Shown one piece after another: positions 26,591 to 38,615 of a stretch of 64,000 nucleotides of DNA (the stretch's first letter is position 1; every line of letters starts with the position of its first letter). The notes beneath the pieces are model-generated. The model saw only the letters and a program-made list of their open reading frames with translations. It had not been told where the DNA came from and made no database searches. The translations under genes and the position numbers were made by a program. This stretch comes from Sipunculus nudus. Lineage: Eukaryota; Annelida; Sipuncula; Golfingiida; Sipunculidae. The DNA lies in NCBI GenBank assembly GCA_026874595.1, contig CM049321.1, positions 25,285,479 to 25,349,478 on the forward strand, read 5' to 3'.

Positions 26591-27109
26591 GCCTCTCTTT
26601 TAATAATGGGAGAACTTGGAAAGCCATCAGGCGATTTTCCTTGCAATCTCTGAGGGATTTCGGCATGGGCAAACCAGTCATGGAAGAGAAAATAATGGAG
26701 GAAATTAACACATGCGTGAAGAAACTATCTGGATACAATGATAAATCTGTTGATATGGAAAACCTTATCAGCAATGCGGTAGCGAATGTTGCTTGCTCTA
26801 TTATCCTAGGCAGGACATTTGCTTATGGAGAACATAAATTTGTTAAATATCTTGATCACGTAAGGGGTTTGAATCATGCATCCAATGCATCAGGTATTTT
26901 AACAGCTTTCCCATGGCTGAAGTATGTTCCATGGGATCTGTTTGGCTTTCAGACAGGAAGATATCATAACCTTAGTCTCCTGTCAATACACAGGGAAATT
27001 ATTAGTGAACACAAGGAAACGAGATCAGCTAATGAACAGCGCGATGTCCTCGATGTGTTTGCTGACCGACTTTCCCAGATAGAGATGGACCCGAACCCTC
27101 CGTTTTCAG
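26591..27109 (+). CDS. P450 copy A, exon 2
   Basis: The acceptor TGTTTTCAG ends at 26590. The exon has 519 bp, the same as in copy B, and runs from GLSFNNGRTWKAIRRF (WxxxR heme-propionate contact) to DPNPPFS. The expected donor after TTTTCAG is AT instead of GT, so the normal splice is lost. The open frame simply continues into the intron and a TA microsatellite to 27366. Confidence 0.85.
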
Positions 27110-27235
27110 ATAAAGGCTATTATATATTGTTACGTAAAGATTTTGCTCTGAGGAAATATTGGGATGATCCGGGATCCAAATCCATTCTGACGTCTGGCGT
27201 CCAAACCGCTCCGCTAAATCAGCAAGCTTTACTAG

Positions 27236-27236
<1 letters not shown>

Positions 27237-27297
<61 letters not shown>
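27237..27297. repeat. (TA)n microsatellite in intron 2 of copy A
   Basis: An uninterrupted TA run of about 60 bp. Copy B has only a short TATATATATAT tract at the corresponding place (~41632-41647), so this is an expansion in the copy A lineage. Confidence 0.93.
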
Positions 27298-27300
<3 letters not shown>

Positions 27301-27883
27301 AAAGGCTACAAGATCTCAATAGTGCCTTACGATCTAAGGGTTGGGTACGAAGCTAATCATTTATGAAATGCCAGTAGAATTTTTTTTTATACAACATAGA
27401 AATGCTCTTGTTACCCACTAAGCACTCAGCCATTAGTTTTTGCAAACAATGATGACTTTATAAAACTGAATATTTATATATATTAAAATTTATGCCTTTT
27501 TACCTTTGTCACGGAATTCCCCTAGCCATGCTTCTGAATTCCATTTTTCAAAATGCATCGTCTTTATCGGGAATCATGCTGGTGACCCACCCTCCGGAGG
27601 GTCATATTGTTTTGTTAAGGTTCGCTGCCCCGTTAAACCTAAAATCACGCAGTACAACAAGCATCATATGTTGTATATGAAATGAAATTATACTAGTCTT
27701 CAATACAAAAATAATTGACGGGTTATAAGTTAGTGTAATTAATGAAATGCAAATGATACCACAGAGCAAAAATTTCTTTAAAAATCTTGCAGAAAGGGCT
27801 TTTGGTTATTATGATGGAAATTTATATCATAACTAACTGGCATTTATCGTCAGTTTATACAGTTTGATACTTTTTAATTGTAG

Positions 27884-28083
27884 AGACAGACCTATTGCAA
27901 GCGACTGTGGAACTGGCTAGTGCTGGATTAGAAACAACAGCGAGCACTCTTCGCTGGGGTATCCTGTTCCTGGCGGAACATCCAGAAATCCAGAGAGAAC
28001 TACAGAAGGAAGTTGACGAAGTCTTAGGTACAGAAGGATAAACGCGAGATAAACTGCCTAAAGTTGAGGCATTCATACACGAG
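27884..28083 (+). CDS. P450 copy A, exon 3 (with in-frame stop)
   Basis: The acceptor TTGTAG ends at 27883 and the donor is GTATGT at 28084. It encodes the I-helix (ASAGLETTASTLRW) and the stretch to LPKVEAFIHE, the start of the K-helix. At 200 bp it is 12 bp shorter than exon 3 of B and C. The deletion sits after GTEG and a TAA stop (28039-28041) is read there, cutting the protein before ExxR and the heme loop. Confidence 0.85.
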
Positions 28084-28794
28084 GTATGTCTTTACAGGCA
28101 GAAAAACAAGTTTAAGAAAATGATCGGCATGGAATATATTAAAGTTTTGATAATCTTAATAACAATTTATTTTTGTAAAGCGTCTATCCACAAATTGTGC
28201 TCTATATCTTCATTCAAAATACAATGAGATAAATATTAAACAAAGTAAGTTAAACAGTTTAATTTAAAGAGATATTATTTTTTTCTTAAATAATTTTAGA
28301 AAAAGTAGCTTATTGTCATTAGAAAAAAATACTCAATTCATCACGGTTTATGCTATTTCTTGAACAAGAAAGTCTTCTGATTCTTCTGTAAGCAATTAAT
28401 GATGACTTTGTTTTGGCACATGAAGGATTTCCTGATTTCCAGATCTCAGGTTACGATTTGGCACATATGACTGAATCAGGTCAAAATTTAATAGTGTCTG
28501 TTCATTATATAAAATACTACGGCATAACGATCCCTGATAAACCGTGAAATTTATAATTGCAGAAACATAACATATAACGAGATCTTTATAGGGTTGAATA
28601 CAATGCCAGCTGACTTTAAGGTGAAACTATAAATTTGGCGGCTCGTCTGCATTTTTTTTTAATTAAATATGTTTTCCATTTAAAAATAATATTTGTTCAT
28701 GGCATAACATTATAATAACATAATTATATAGTTTAACATGCATCATTAATATAAAAAGGCAAATTTTACTATTTTATTTTTTTATTGACAGTAA

Positions 28795-29480
28795 TGTTAG
28801 CGAATTAGAGGGACATGTCGTTAGTAATTACATTAACATGCAGCAGTATTACAGGACTAAAGGGAAATGTCGTCGGTAACTACATCAATGTAAAAGAAAT
28901 ACTACATGATTATAGGGAAATGTCGTAGTTATTACATAAACTTACAAAAATAATCCAGAGGACAAGAGGAACATGTGAGTAATGACATAAATATACAACA
29001 ATTCTATAGAGGACTTGAAAGAAGTGTTGTTAGTTATTACATAATCTTACATAAAATAATAGAGAACTAGAGGGACATGTCATTAGCAATTACATAAACA
29101 TAAAAAAATACAAGAGTACTAGAAGGACATGTCATAAGTAATTACATACACATACATAAATACTGAAGGATCAGAGGGACATGTCATTAGTAATAACATA
29201 AACATATAGGAATACTAAAGGACTAGGGGGGCTTGTCGATATCAATTACATAAACAAAGAGAAATACTAGGCGACAAGAGGGACATGTCGTTAGTTATTA
29301 CATAAACATAGAGAAATACTAGGCGACAAGAGGGACATGTCGTTAGTTATTACATAAACATAGAGAAATACTAGAGGACAAGAGGGACTTTTCATCAGTT
29401 ATAACATAAACATAGAGAAATACTAGAGGGCAAGAGGGAGATGTCATTAGTAATTTTATAAACATAGAGAAATACTTACA
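28795..29480. repeat. ~52-bp minisatellite in P450 intron 3, copy A
   Basis: About thirteen degenerate units built from GAGGGACATGTCGTTAGTTA, TTACATAAACATAGAGAAAT and ACTAGAGGACAA. The same array, longer, is found in intron 3 of copies B and C. Confidence 0.9.
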
Positions 29481-30020
29481 GTTTACAAACGTAAATACTG
29501 TGAACGGTATTGTCTCCACTAATGTTTCAATTTCGCCTTATTCTCGGAGGAACCTTCATCGAAAACTTTAAACCATTTTGAATAAAACACCCCAACACGA
29601 AAGGTGTATCTAATTTGTACTGTATTTTAAATGCCATCTTATATATTTATTTTATATGTTTGAAGGGCAGCGAGGCAAAATATTCATATTATTTATATGA
29701 GCAGAACTTTCATATTATCCATGAGTCGAATATTCATTTTATGAATACTGAATATATGAGGTCTTCTACATTCTGTCTATATTAAGAATTTCTTCATTGA
29801 ACAAGATTTTCTTAGCGATCATTTCAAATTGTTAAACCTTTTGCTAATATATTTAATATATGATGCATTAAATATTTGTTCTATGTACTTCACTACGTGG
29901 TGAATCATGAAATTCTCACCTTTGGGAAACAGTAATAAAAAAGGAGGAAATCTAGAAATTTTAGCCACGCGAAAATGAAGCGTTGTTCTTTTAAGTAAAT
30001 AATATTTCTTTTCTATTAAG

Positions 30021-30255
30021 TGCCTTCGCCTCGGAGATATTTTCCCGTTCATCATACCTCATGCACCAGCAGAAGACACGACGATCAACGGATTCACCAT
30101 CCCCAAGGGCACTGTAATTATTGCCAACCTTCACGGAGTGCATCATGACCCAACGATCTGGGGAGACCCAAACAGGTTCCGCCCATGGCGCTTCCTAAAG
30201 GACGATGGGAAAATCAACACAGCGTTGTCGTCATGCGTTGCTCCATTTTCTGTTG
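30021..30255 (+). CDS. P450 copy A, exon 4
   Basis: The acceptor CTATTAAG ends at 30020. The exon (235 bp) encodes CLRLGDIFPF to NTALSSCVAPFSV and completes the ExxR motif begun at the end of exon 3. It has an intact FRPWRFL segment (meander/PERF region). It ends in phase 1 with donor GTATGC at 30256. This is the undamaged reference for the frameshifted exon 4 of copies B and C. Confidence 0.87.
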
Positions 30256-30357
30256 GTATGCAGTTTTACTGTTTTTGTTCTAATTCCTTACTCTGATTAT
30301 ATATTAGTATATTAGTTTATCCTTGTTGATGCGACGACGTCTTGTGTCGACATTGTT

Positions 30358-30740
30358 CTTATTATGATCTCCACTTATGCTCGGGTGAATATATTCGTGT
30401 TAAGCATTTTCTTCTTCTTATAATGATTATTATTGTCTTTATTATTCCCAGCTATCCATAGGTAAAGTTATTTTTTTTGGCATTTATATTTCAGATATCC
30501 ATAATTGGAGATATTTGTTTTAGCATTATTATCTCTTCCTTTTCATAGGTGAAGATTTTTGTTTTATGTATTGTTATCTCCACCTATTCATAGGTAAGAT
30601 ATTTGTTTTTTTCGTATTATTATCTCCACCTATTCATAGGTAAAGATGCATGTTCCTTGTCATTTTTATCTTCAGGTATTCCAAGGTGAAGATATTTGTT
30701 TTGGCATTATTATCTCTACCTATTTATAGGCATTTTTTGG
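30358..30740. repeat. ~46-bp minisatellite in P450 intron 4, copy A
   Basis: Degenerate units of TATTATCTCCACCTATTCAT, then AGGTGAAGATATTTGTTTT and GGCAT. A homologous, longer array is present in copies B and C. Confidence 0.85.
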
Positions 30741-31587
30741 CATTCTTCTTATTTTCTTATTATTCTGCAATCATAAGAATTCTTTTTCTTATTTCATCCA
30801 ATTTCAATGATACTTATCCTCAACTACGGGCTTATTACTTTGACCGATTTTTAAGTGTACTTGACCATTTTTTTAAAGTAACAGGGTCAAAAAGTGAGAT
30901 TTTTCTAAAATTCCTATCTCGATTATCTTATTTTTCATAAGGAGTACATCAGAATGAAAAAAATGCCATCACCAAATCTGATTCCCAACAATTGTATGGT
31001 AATATTTTGGAATTCATTCATGTAGAACCATATGATATAGGTAGCTCAGCGCTTCAGTTAGAATATGTTACAATATTAATATTTGACCTGATACTTGGAA
31101 ACCTTAACCTAAGCGTCGTGAGTCATTGACAATGGTGGAGGGCAGTGGCAAGGTAGATTGCGATATCTTTAATAGCTTTAGAATAACATGCCAATTACGG
31201 AGATGTGACGTCACCAATTCCGAATTATCGGCTAACATTAAGAAGGAAACTCAATTCTCTTCTACAGTACTTGAGTTCTAATTAAAAGCTTACATAATAC
31301 AAGTGATTAAGTCAAAAGGGCAAAGCTAAAGGTCACAGTAGAGGTCTTAATACCAAATTGTAGATGGCCATTTCACATTAACTACTTAAGACCTAAAATA
31401 TAAACAATGACTGTCAGTTAATAAATATACTTCGCTCTATTTTCACAATCAGATTTTAATAGACATCAACCCGTCTGCGATACGTAACTTCCGGTAAATT
31501 GCGGCCCGATTGGTCGACACACATCTCCTGCTAAGCTGCTGGACCCAGAACTTTATATCTCTACTTTGGTCATTATGTCTTGATTAC

Positions 31588-31800
31588 TTTTTTTATACAA
31601 CCGTCATATGATGAAAGTATAATGGTATACCCACCGTCCGTCCGTCCGTCCGTCTGTTAACTTTTTTAGTGTCGCCGCGATCACGTACTGCAGTTTGGTG
31701 AAATGTTCAGGATAGCTTGAAATGACACCAGGATGACCATCTGGATTCATCATTTGTTTAAGGAAAATGCTGCATTCCTGACATTGCCTTATGGGGATAA
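31588..31800. repeat. Mollusc-type dispersed repeat in intron 4 of copy A
   Basis: TTTTTATACAACCGTCATAT, then GGTATACCCACCGTCCGTCC with further CCGT units, then GTCGCCGCGATCACGT. This start resembles common bivalve interspersed repeats. The same element lies in the same intron of copies B and C, so it predates the older duplication. Confidence 0.5.
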
Positions 31801-31881
31801 TGATCTGCGTGGGTGGAATCCCACGCTCTTCCAGTTCAAATTACTAGTTTACATCGAATACATGTAGTAACTGTGTTTCAG

Positions 31882-32072
31882 GAAAGCGATCCTGTCCCGG
31901 GGAAGCTCTCGCGAGGATGGAGCTGTTTCTCTTCACGTGCCGGCTGCTACAAAGATTCACGTTTTCCCCTCCAGCAGGCGTTGATCTTGATAAGGTTGCT
32001 GGGATCTTAGCCTTAACCTTTATGCCAAGTCCGCATAAAATAATGGTCCGTCTGAGAGGAAATGTACGATAA
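31882..32072 (+). CDS. P450 copy A, exon 5 (heme-binding exon)
   Basis: The acceptor GTGTTTCAG ends at 31881. With the last base of exon 4 the exon gives GKRSCPGEALARMELFLF, the cysteine heme-ligand loop and L-helix; Cys 434 in the copy B numbering. It continues through MPSPHKIMVRLR to a TAA at 32070-32072. All residues of the FxxGxRxCxG signature are present. Confidence 0.9.
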
Positions 32073-32806
32073 TTCATAATTATTGTTTTTAAAAGCCGAA
32101 CATTAAAAGTGACTGCAGGTGTTGTCGCTGATTACCACGTTTTGTTCACCAAAATAGACTGATTTTACATTGAACGGATATTTATTATATATTCTTTATC
32201 CAATGTTTTGGTTCAGGCACCCCCCCCCCCAATTTTTTTAAGAGATCACCTTTATAAAAAATTAAGTAAAGAAATAACATCTTATATCATGTTGACAGCA
32301 TTATTTGCAACATCTTTGTAAACATATCTTAAAAGATTATTTGTGTATAGTATGTATAAAAGTCATTTATTCTGGATATATTATAGTCAATAAAAATGAT
32401 GTCTCGGTCAAAAGTAATAAAATATTATATAAAATAATATGATAAACATACACATACATGCCTCAACTCATGAAATATTATCAGTCCTGTATAGTCGGAC
32501 GACCCGGAAAACCTCCCGCAGGACCGTTGGTCTTCATGGGCATCCCGATTATCTAAACATCCGGTCACCATCCAGGTCAATATGGAATTTAAACCCTAAA
32601 AAACCCTCAGTAGTGAGGAGAGGAACCCGGAGACAGGAAAAAGGGTTTCCGGAGGAACCATTGGATCCAGATTGAACCTTATGGGCTCTTATAAGGACAA
32701 CCAAGAACCTCTTTTTTCTTAGATTTTTGTTATGTCTGTATATCTACCAATACAAAAACACACACACACATACACACACATATATATAGAGAGAGAGGGA
32801 TTCAGG
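32073..32806. other. 3' flank of copy A and spacer before the 17.4-kb repeat
   Basis: Homology with the 3' flank of copy B persists to ~32400. Beyond that I recognise only a short CA/TA/GA low-complexity tract (about 32757-32800) that abuts the left edge of the large tandem duplication. Confidence 0.5.
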
Positions 32807-33507
32807 TGCCCCGGTTTTAAATATAATACATAGAAGTACGAAGAACGCAGGAATAAGGTGAAATAGTATTCATCTATGAAACATGTGACTATTAGTGTGC
32901 TAGTTAACTTCATATTATTAAAATACTATACTGCACCGAAGGGGCTTTGTAAACAGTGCATGAATTGTATGTTAACCCCTGTATTTTCATAACAGCACAA
33001 CACGTGCGTGTGTGTATTGGAATGAGTATTGCCATATATTAAGTGAATTAATATTTGTACCTCTCAGGTAACCCATCAAATATGAATCCATAGAAGCTTA
33101 TGAAAGCGACCTAATCAAAAGCCAATTATGTTAAATATACATGAAGTATGGTGTTTTCTTCCTAGGATATTTTTTCTACCTATATTATGTCTTCATGTAC
33201 ACAAGTGCAAATAAACTTGTACCGAGCGCGATAAGTGAAGTCCAAACATGAACCTAGGACGTACTCCTACTGGAACGTAACTTCATAAATCAAAATTTTC
33301 CAATTATTCATCCGGTGTTCCTTTTGAGTATCTTCTTTAATATTACTCCTCCTTGTTTTATGAGTCGTCTCGCTAGCAAGGTATCAGACCTCTGGTCACA
33401 AATTCTTGTTATGGTAAACCGATACACGTGGACTAAGTTATTCATACACAGAACCTTAACAACTAATAAAATAGGTGAATTGGAGATAGTCATTCATTGT
33501 TCCGGGA

Positions 33508-33720
33508 TTAATTTGCTTGGAAACTTTTCTGTACTGATATCGTAAAGTTGCACACATTATGTTTGTTTAACTGAAAAACAAAACCTTGCCGAAAGAGACA
33601 CGTTTTGAAATTAGTTTTAAAAGATACAAGAGTTGGAGATTTTCTAAGTGTAATGGGAAGTGAATTCCAAACTTTTGGGGCTATGAAACGGAAAGAATTT
33701 TCTCCCACATGACGGCCTTG
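33508..33720 (-). mobile_element. Non-LTR retrotransposon (LINE) 3' coding remnant, unit 1
   Basis: The minus strand encodes RHVGENSFRFIAPKVWNSLP followed by ITLRKSPTLVSFKTNFKTCLF. This matches the C-terminal tail pattern of LINE reverse transcriptases of the CR1/Jockey/RTE type (APxxWNSLPxxLRxSxxxxxFKxxLKxxLF). Nothing of the reverse transcriptase palm domain or endonuclease remains upstream, so it is a 5'-truncated relic. The exact clade cannot be set from this tail. Confidence 0.7.
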
Positions 33721-33767
33721 ATCAAGCTGATTTTAAAATGGCTGCTTGGTACTCCCGTTTACGTTTT

Positions 33768-34130
33768 TAGCTCAGGTGACTGAAACTCGCCTGAGCTAAG
33801 GCGATCATTCTTAGTCCGTCGTCCCTCCAACAAGCACAAATCGTAACCGTTAGACATGGAAACTTCTAACTGAAGACCCAAGGAAGACCATAGAAAATCT
33901 CCTTAGAAACCTAAAATTAGGTCTCTGTTACCAATATTCTCCGAGCTATTGGGCTCGTAAATACTTCCCACCCCAAGAATAATCGCAAATTTGACAAAAA
34001 AAAATCCAGTATCTGAATAACTATAATGTTTGGATCGCCATGGTTTTAAAACGTTTTTTTTTAATATCTCTGTTTACGTTTTTATTAAAGTCTAAGGAAA
34101 CGACGGATCGTTTTAGAACGATATGCTTAT
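33768..34130. repeat. Mollusc-type dispersed repeat with inverted-repeat start, unit 1
   Basis: TTTAGCTCAGGTGA and CGCCTGAGCTAA form an inverted repeat at the start, followed by GTCCGTCGTCCCTCCAACAA. This architecture is common in bivalve interspersed repeats. The right boundary is uncertain. Confidence 0.5.
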
Positions 34131-35230
34131 TTTAAAAGTTACAGATTTTGAGAAGATAGGAAATATAAAGAAACTTGATTTAACAAAGATATGCAGTGTC
34201 ATAACTTTCTGTGGTGGATTCAGAATCAGGTGTTTCTTTTACCGCCCACCAATGGCAACCGTTCTGTTCACTGCATGTAGAACATGGGAGTAAGATGAGG
34301 TATAATTTCTACCAGGAAAGAATTTTGGCCATTTTTATTTTTAAGTAAAGACGATAGTATACATTTTCAAATATACAAGTGTTGCCTCCGCCAGTAGGGC
34401 ATACGTTCATAAAACGTCGAGTGCGTGTGTGTGTTCACAACATAACCCACGAGTTAAGAACGGAATCTCATAAAATTTTAAAAGCATTTCGCAATTGGCC
34501 TATACAGAATTGATTAGTTTTTTGGTGAGGATCCAGCGCATCATCAGGATTTACAAACCTCATCAAGGATTATTCACAAATGTTTAGTCACTTATTCAGG
34601 AATGAACCTGGTAATATGGACTGAATAATTAATGCACACACGATTTTGGGAGCATCCAATAAGAGCATTCCCCCCGACATACATGCATTTCTTAAAATGC
34701 GGTTTCTAGTTTGTTATATGAGTGAGTTGACAGTTATATCCTGATTTCCTTGTGTCATCCGTTATCCTTTTTACTCTCATGAATATCGGACAATTAAACA
34801 AATTAAAAAAAATTAAATTTAAGAAAGATATGGCATCTTCAAGGTAGAAATCGGCACTGAAACAAACTCTTTGTCCTCATATTTTCAGTGTGGTTAACGT
34901 AAAATATACCTAAATATTGATGAAATCAGAAATAAAGTGTACTACTCCATTGTACTACGCTGTATACACTTACTGCACATTAACTATTCCTGCATACATA
35001 GGAATAGATTGACTTTTAATCACTGTCATGCTGAGTTTAATTGCTTTACTCATATGCTTTTTCACATTACATCTGATATTCGTTTAAATATTTGCTATGC
35101 ATACCTAAATTTACGTGAGGTTCATTTACGTGAAACAGTCCTAAATCGCAATTTTTCAAATAAAGACATTACTATTATAAATTTATTTATTTATGTGGAT
35201 AATAAAAGTAGTTTTAATGACTAATCAAGA
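34131..35230. other. Unassigned stretch in duplication unit 1
   Basis: No coding exon or known repeat recognised. Short frames here are repeated in unit 2 only because the whole block is duplicated. Confidence 0.4.
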
Positions 35231-35235
35231 CGCTC

Positions 35236-35395
35236 TGCATAACACAAATGATGGCATTCGGTAGTCTGCAGGTGTGGAGGAACCCAGAGAAAAAACACCG
35301 GCCTTGGACGGGTAACCATAACACTCTCATAGGGGTCGAACCCGGGACGCAGGCGGAGAGTGCCGTGCCCTTTACCTCTCTTCTGTTGACCTTCC
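35236..35395 (-). mobile_element. tRNA-derived SINE, unit 1
   Basis: On the minus strand a B-box-like GGGTTCGACCCC is followed by GGTTACCCGTCC and then CCGGTGTTTTTTCTCTGGGT and TCCTCCACACC. The latter resembles the conserved central domain of metazoan/molluscan tRNA-derived SINEs (CCGGTTTTCTCCGGG...TTTCCTCCCAC type). The A box is degenerate. SINE class is recognised; family name is not. Confidence 0.55.
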
Positions 35396-35399
35396 GTGT

Positions 35400-37144
35400 T
35401 TTTATTAAAAGCACATGAGATAATATCGTCACTGTTGGGGCCCCCGTTATGTGTAAGCTAATGTTGCATTGCAAATCAAACCCTCAGGGACAATAAATCC
35501 TAATGCGAGCACCCTCTCCCCTGTACACACACATTCTTATGTGTGAATGTGTTTGCGTGTTTTATCTTAATTAATTGTGCATACGATTATTTGATCAATA
35601 TTTCAGTAAGCAATCAAAACTAATTGTTTTATGGAGGACAATCTGGCTGCCGAAGGTTACAATTTCTTTAAAATGCAGAGCACCCTTTAGCGAACTAATA
35701 AGAGAGGGGTCAGTATAAGAGAAGAATACTGACGGCCACAGACGCAGAACCAACATGTTACATGATTGTCGCCGTAATCCTTAAAATCAAAATTAGTATC
35801 ATCCCTCCCAGCAACGGTCAGTATTATACACTCGTTTATAGATAGCTCTATTTTCAGGTGACCCAGTTTTAAGTATAATTTCCAAGAGGTATATGACGAA
35901 TGCTCAGGGGGCGGGAAAAGGTCATTAACTCCATGAGTTATCTACATACCAGCTGTTATTATTACTGGTAACATTATTTGGTTCGCTCATGCGGTCTGAG
36001 TAAATAGATGTTGCATTATATGATAACCGCACCTTGTATTTCCTAACCACCAAGCACAGAGGATACGATAATTAATGGAATTTTCAAACGGATAATTGCT
36101 AAAAAACTTAGCCGCCTTCCAAGAATTTTCCCCAATCTTATTTGTTTTAGTTTTACTTTCATTTCCATATCCTGAAATATATTAAAATTTATGTATAACA
36201 CGACGTTGAACTAAATTTGATTTTTGTGTAAACAATTTGTTCATACCCCATTTTAATGTAAGCACGTCGCATCTTTTAATGAAGATGGAAACGAGGTTAA
36301 TTTAATTATACTTTACTTTCCTCAAAGGTATCAGCGTTAAACCTTTCACATTAGTAGTTATACTGGTATATATCATGGGCCTGATTCATTCACTGAAGGC
36401 AAATTATAATTTTCTTTTGTGACTGCTGTTTAAAAGTGGTTATGTTTCTTTATAATGCTGGAACTCTTTCAAGTTCAAAATGACATGTATAACTATGAAC
36501 TTTGATTACTTAGGCTGCAACGACTTCATGCACACAATACTGATAATAGCCTGTTTTTCACCGGCCTTTATCCACTTTTAGATGAAGTGAGTGTAAATTC
36601 TTCTGCAGAGGTAGATTAATTGGAACATTAAGCCAATGGATAGTTAATCTTTAAACACATGACCTCGACATTCTATACATGATATATTAAAATATATAAT
36701 CAAGAATGGACGATTTTATGGTTTTAATGTACCAAGTAAACTGGACAACTTGACCAAATGTAAGTGCATTTACTCAGAATGTGATTGATTGATATCGAAA
36801 TGAGGTTATGAGATGCACTTGCTCCTAGACAAATGAGGGGATACGCTGTAGCTAGGGGCTTAAAGCTATTTGGTGTGATAAAATTCAGATAATAACATTT
36901 CATTCAAATAACGACTTCGGTTTCATTTCTAAGATTACTAAGAAATAATACATTTCTAAACCTAGTTTAGAGTTTACCTATACTGACTTTTTAATCCCCT
37001 TTACTGAGTTGTAATAAATTTGAAACGAATTACACAGACAATTAACTGTTAATAAAAGGTGTAATTTTTGACTACACTGACACGCCTGCAAATCATCCGC
37101 TATCCAAGAAGATAAATTGACGCTACGCTTTTTATTCATTGTCA
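35400..37144. other. Unassigned stretch in duplication unit 1
   Basis: AT-rich, no exon or RNA gene recognised. It is not shared with the copy A block, so it belongs only to the recent duplication unit. Confidence 0.4.
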
Positions 37145-38242
37145 ATTTGCTCCTAAATTTTAAGTTATTGCCCGTATATAGAATTTTAGAAAAAAAAAGT
37201 TGGATAACGTTGATTAGCGTTCTGTATTATACTTGCTTATATATGTCCACACACTAGCTCCAAAACTGGATGAAACTGCGTAACATTTTGAAATGAGGAA
37301 TAGAGAAGATTTCTTCGGGCTTAAGGAATGTATTAGTGAAATATGATAGAGAATCTTGCGATAAATACGACAAAAGTTGCAAATTTTGTTTGCTGTTTAT
37401 TCTTTTTAAAATATATCCAAACAATAATTGGTCTGTATGCTCTGTTTAAATGAAGCAAAATTGTTATCCACTAGTTAGAACCAGGAATCTTAGAGCTTTA
37501 CTGTATATACGATTCAGGTTACCTAATATCAGCAATGTCACCTGCCATCACATTGTACAAGTTACGCCAGATTACTTTGTTGTCTCTATACGTGATATCT
37601 TTTTATGGATTCCAATGACATTTTTGGTGAACAGGGGATCATGGACCGATGAACAATTTATTAAAATTTCTTGGTTAGTCTGTTAAAAAGTTAAGTAGAT
37701 ATTTTTGCGGATTTAGGTTTAGGCGGAGGTATGGTCTCTATAAGTGCTCTCTATATTTGTAATAAACGAAGTCCTAATGAAGTCATAGTGTATCTGGTAC
37801 TAGTAAATGTATGACAGAGATCATTTTGAGGTGCTAAGTTAAAAGGCTGCCTTCGAAAATTTGCAGACATACATATTGGCCCTCGATTATTGCGACAAAA
37901 TCAAATTTGACCTGAAGAATAAAAAAACCCTTAAGAAATATTGATACCATATTTTTAAGTAAAAAAATACTAAATGATGGGTGGTTTACTTTTACTCGTG
38001 ACATTTCCTCCTACATTAATTGATGAATGGTTGTTCAGTGAGATATAAATAGTCTATAAACTGTAAAAGCAAGACAATTTTTTTTAACGTTTCCAGGGGC
38101 AGAAAAAAGAGCGGTTCAAACTAGGAGCGCTGATGAATGAAACTAAGAAGACATCCTAAGGTTCTGAAAAGGGGAGGGGCAGGAATCAAAATCATGGAAA
38201 TAAACCTTTGAAATGTGCGGCTGCTGGTAAGGGGGTGGGGGT

Positions 38243-38262
38243 GGGGGGGGGGGGGGGGGGGG
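38243..38262. repeat. Poly-G run, unit 1
   Basis: Twenty consecutive G, against twelve at the equivalent position in unit 2 (55624-55635). Confidence 0.95.
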
Positions 38263-38342
38263 TAGGTTTTATTCAAAACGGGGTCTTCTATGGCTTGCTC
38301 TTTTAAGATATTGAAATTCTTGATGGTTAATAATAGATCCCC

Positions 38343-38344
<2 letters not shown>

Positions 38345-38396
<52 letters not shown>
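38345..38396. repeat. (GA)n microsatellite, unit 1
   Basis: GA dinucleotide run of about 50 bp, conserved in position in all three P450 5' flanks. Confidence 0.95.
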
Positions 38397-38398
<2 letters not shown>

Positions 38399-38615
38399 TA
38401 TCCTAGTTACTCTATCAATAATTATTGTTCATGTTATCCATGGACTTTTACAACGTGGTTAATCAGCCCGAAATATGTATGACATTCTAAAAAATACATT
38501 CCTTACATGTTATTAAATTTATAAAAAATAGTTTCTTAATGTTATTTTAATTGGTTTGATCTGGAACCACTATTCCTTTTGGAATCCTTTATCAGTGTCA
38601 CATTTTGCACAAGGG

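Larger units (their letters stand above)
25438..32072 (+). pseudogene. Cytochrome P450, CYP2-type, copy A (likely pseudogene)
   Basis: Five exons (25438-25759, 26591-27109, 27884-28083, 30021-30255, 31882-32072) encode a microsomal heme-thiolate monooxygenase of the CYP2 type. Visible landmarks: an N-terminal hydrophobic anchor (MLSVWSILALAVLLL), the hinge NLPPGLP, C-helix W117xxxR121, I-helix AGLETT, ExxR across the exon 3/4 junction, FRPWRF, heme loop FSVGKRSCPG and a normal C-terminus. The phases of the junctions agree throughout (1, 1, 0, 1). Two lesions argue against function. The exon 2 donor is AT (27110-27111) where copies B and C have GT. Exon 3 has a 12-bp deletion relative to B and an in-frame TAA at 28039-28041. 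The heme exon is intact, so inactivation may be recent. CYP2 family is family-level recognition; the substrate is unknown. Confidence 0.85.
22926..32400 (+). repeat. Older segmental duplication, copy A block
   Basis: From TTGCTCCTAAAT at ~22926 to about 32400, exons, introns and both flanks align in order with 37145-47940, with many substitutions and small indels. The shared elements include the GA microsatellite, the CACGTG-containing 5' flank, the five P450 exons, both intronic minisatellites and the 3' flank. The degree of divergence shows that this duplication is much older than the 17.4-kb one. Confidence 0.85.

Noticed and set aside
26527-27366. A single 279-codon coding region in copy A running through the TA microsatellite
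   Set aside because: Only 26591-27109 matches the P450 exon; the ends are intron sequence read through because the donor is lost.
27110-27883. AT-AC (U12-type) intron explaining the AT donor in copy A
   Set aside because: The donor context is ATAAAG, not the ATATCCTT consensus, the acceptor is AG, and the paralogues have an ordinary GT at the same place.
32485-32675. GGTTTTCCGG and GGTTTCCGGAGG words suggesting another SINE fragment
   Set aside because: No tRNA-like promoter box or tail could be placed beside them, so the evidence is insufficient.
34937-35224. A 95-codon frame repeated at 52318-52605
   Set aside because: It is repeated only because the whole 17.4-kb block is duplicated; composition and lack of domains give no support for a gene.
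38130-38143. CTGATGA followed by GAAAC as a second hammerhead ribozyme
   Set aside because: Only two bases separate the boxes, so no stem II can form, and no stems I or III are apparent. The homologous place in copy A lacks GAAAC.
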